A program made the translations under genes and the position numbers. A stretch of DNA of 6,166 bases from DAOMOD01 sp964526035 (GTDB lineage: Bacteria > Pseudomonadota > Gammaproteobacteria > Xanthomonadales > BPKI01): contig CAZGKE010000185.1 in assembly GCA_964526035.1 (NCBI GenBank), forward strand, positions 1-6,166, written 5' to 3'. The notes under the pieces are model-generated. The model made no database searches and was not told the origin of the DNA. It worked only from the letters and a program-made list of their open reading frames with translations. This document shows, piece by piece, positions 5,159 through 6,166 of the stretch; the first letter of the stretch is position 1, and every line of letters begins with the position of its first letter.

Positions 5159-5212
5159 GGGAAACGAGTGTCGCAGGACCCTCAGCCACAGATCCCCAAA
5201 GACTTGCCCAGG

Positions 5213-5731
5213 CTACTTCTTCTTGGGAGACAGCATCATCACCATCTGGCGGCCTTCCAGGCGCGGACGCGACTCGATGGTGACCTCGTCGCCGAGGTCG
5301 GCTTCCAGGCGCTGGGTCATGGCCAGACCAAGTTCGGTATGCGCCATCTCGCGACCGCGGAAGCGCACCGTGACCTTGACCTTGTCGCCTTCCTCGATGA
5401 AGCGGCGCAGGTTGCGGAGCTTGATCTGGTAGTCGCCGTCGTCGGTGGTCGGGCGGAACTTGAGTTCCTTGATCTCGACCTGCTTCTGCTTCTTCTTGGC
5501 CGCCTGCAGCTTCTTCTGCTGCTCGAACTTGAACTTGCCGAAGTCCATGATCCGGCACACCGGTGGTTCGGCGTTGGGCTGGATTTCGACCAGGTCCATG
5601 CCGGACTCGGCGGCGAGACTCAGTGCATCCTCGCGGGAGAGAATGCCCGCCTGTTCGCCTTCGGCGTCGATGACGCGCACCTTGAAGGCGCGAATCTCTT
5701 CGTTGCGGCGGGTAGTCTTGTCTGTCGCGAT
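5213..5731 (-). CDS. infC: Translation initiation factor IF-3 (ATC start)
   Basis: A 172-residue IF-3 from the start chosen here (E. coli 180). IF-3 binds the 30S subunit, keeps it apart from 50S and checks the start codon and initiator tRNA. The N-domain includes DAEGEQAGIL (22-31), DLVEIQPNAEPPVCRIMDFG (46-65) and KFKFEQQKK. A lysine-rich linker (about 77-88) leads to the C-domain with ELKFRPTTDDGDYQIKLR (89-106), VRFRGREMAH (122-131) and the end LEGRQMVMMLSPKKK. No ATG exists in the frame upstream. A GTG at 5680 would delete the conserved TRRNEEIRA segment. The ATC at 5731 keeps it, gives IATDKTTRRNEEIRAFKVRV (Met in vivo) and has GGAGG (5740-5744) 8 nt before it. Rare infC starts (AUU in E. 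coli) allow IF-3 autorepression. It lies 21 nt after thrS; a large REP-bearing gap follows. Confidence 0.97.
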   Translation of the reverse strand: MATDKTTRRNEEIRAFKVRVIDAEGEQAGILSREDALSLAAESGMDLVEIQPNAEPPVCRIMDFGKFKFEQQKKLQAAKKKQKQVEIKELKFRPTTDDGDYQIKLRNLRRFIEEGDKVKVTVRFRGREMAHTELGLAMTQRLEADLGDEVTIESRPRLEGRQMVMMLSPKKK

Positions 5732-5744
5732 GTGCAGATCCTCC
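5729..5744 (-). promoter_or_regulatory. infC ribosome binding site and ATC start codon
   Basis: The minus strand reads GGAGG-ATCTGCAC-ATC. The 8-nt spacing is ideal and selects this ATC in frame with the IF-3 body. A CTG two codons earlier is in frame but only 2 nt from GGAGG. The in-frame TGA of thrS upstream (5753-5755) limits how far the gene can extend. Non-AUG/GUG/UUG starts are discriminated against by IF-3 itself, giving negative feedback. Confidence 0.75.
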
Positions 5745-5752
5745 AGAAAACG

Positions 5753-6166
5753 TCAGTTGCGCGCGGCATCAGGATCGATGCGCGCTTCCCCGCGCAGGCG
5801 CGCCGCGAAGTCGTCCAGGCTCATGGAACCCATATCCTCCCCAACAAGCGTGCGCACCGCAACTTCTCCTGAATCGCGCTCGCGGTCACCGACCACCAGC
5901 AGATAAGGGATGCGTTGCAGCGTGTGCTCGCGAATCTTATAGCCGATCTTCTCGTTCCTCAAGTCGGCAAATACGCGCAGACCTTGATTTTCAAGGCTTT
6001 GGGCCACCCGAGCCGCATAATCGCCCTGGGCATCGGTGATGTTCATCACCACCGCCTGCAGCGGCGCCAGCCAGACCGGGAAGCTGCCGGCGTAGTGCTC
6101 GATCAGAATGCCGATGAAGCGCTCCATGGAGCCGACGATGGCGCGATGCAGCATGACCGGCGTGTG
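5753..6166 (-). CDS. thrS: Threonyl-tRNA synthetase, C-terminal part (5' end outside window)
   Basis: 137 codons plus TGA, with the reading frame running off the right edge. ThrS is the class II homodimeric cytoplasmic enzyme that charges tRNA(Thr). The visible piece starts HTPVMLHRAIVGSMERFIG, covering class II motif 3. His7 of this fragment corresponds to the E. coli zinc ligand His511 and Arg16 to the motif 3 Arg520. From about residue 29 (FPVWLAPLQAVVMNITDAQ) to the end is the HGTP-type anticodon-binding domain, with VFADLRNEKIGYKIREHTLQ and IPYLLVVGDRE. The C-terminus has a polar tail (DPDAARN). It is 21 nt upstream of infC and in the same frame, as in the conserved thrS-infC arrangement. 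TGS, editing and most of the catalytic domain, and any thrS leader control, are not visible. Confidence 0.98.
   Translation of the reverse strand, partial: HTPVMLHRAIVGSMERFIGILIEHYAGSFPVWLAPLQAVVMNITDAQGDYAARVAQSLENQGLRVFADLRNEKIGYKIREHTLQRIPYLLVVGDRERDSGEVAVRTLVGEDMGSMSLDDFAARLRGEARIDPDAARN

Larger units (their letters stand above)
4777..5212. other. Gene-free 436-nt infC-rpmI spacer
   Basis: No credible protein gene is present on either strand; the open frames crossing it match no family I recognise and run over known genes. The part from 4941 to about 5160 is a cluster of REP-like palindromes. The part from 4777 to 4921 contains the rpmI promoter and leader. Between the last REP trace and infC (about 5160-5212) I see only a possible decayed element: on the minus strand 5190-5169 begins TGTGG and ends CGACA, but it lacks a good stem. 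No T-rich intrinsic terminator follows infC. Confidence 0.7.

Noticed and set aside
5213..5680. infC start at the GTG at 5680.
   Set aside because: It removes about 17 conserved N-terminal residues and lacks a Shine-Dalgarno at proper spacing, unlike the ATC at 5731.

Overview
This window holds the conserved bacterial translation and nucleoid-protein cluster thrS-infC-rpmI-rplT-pheS-pheT-ihfA-merR-tRNA-Pro. Every gene is on the minus strand, so transcription runs from high to low coordinates. The gene order, high GC, AT-poor third positions, protein sequences and GTRG-headed REP elements between infC and rpmI point to a gammaproteobacterium. From memory of such genomes, Xanthomonadales (Lysobacter/Rhodanobacter-like) fits best, but the genus cannot be settled from this sequence alone.

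Layout, in the direction of transcription. The 3' third of thrS (C-terminal 137 codons) enters at the right edge. It is followed after 21 nt by infC, which has no ATG and appears to start at an ATC codon behind a good Shine-Dalgarno sequence. A 436-nt gene-free stretch (4777-5212) comes next. Its infC-proximal part is packed with REP-like hairpins; its rpmI-proximal part has a good sigma70-type promoter and a roughly 110-nt structured leader. Then come rpmI (L35) and rplT (L20), two tandem GC-rich hairpins (one a perfect 32-nt palindrome), pheS and pheT (the two subunits of phenylalanyl-tRNA synthetase), ihfA (IHF alpha), a small MerR-family regulator overlapping ihfA by 20 nt, and the 5' part of a tRNA-Pro(GGG) gene cut by the left edge.

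Functionally, the region makes two aminoacyl-tRNA synthetases, an initiation factor, two large-subunit ribosomal proteins, a proline tRNA, one subunit of the nucleoid protein IHF and a regulator. Gaps are short (3-25 nt) and two Shine-Dalgarno sequences overlap the preceding stop codon (rpmI/rplT and pheT/ihfA), which suggests translational coupling. The exceptions are the infC-rpmI gap (REP cluster and own promoter) and the 93-nt rplT-pheS gap (tandem hairpins, but no phenylalanine-rich pheM-like leader peptide).

I see no mobile element, CRISPR array, phage gene or novel multi-gene system. The observations worth following are regulatory and small-scale: the non-canonical infC start, the covarying REP array, the palindrome in front of pheS, and the rpmI leader.
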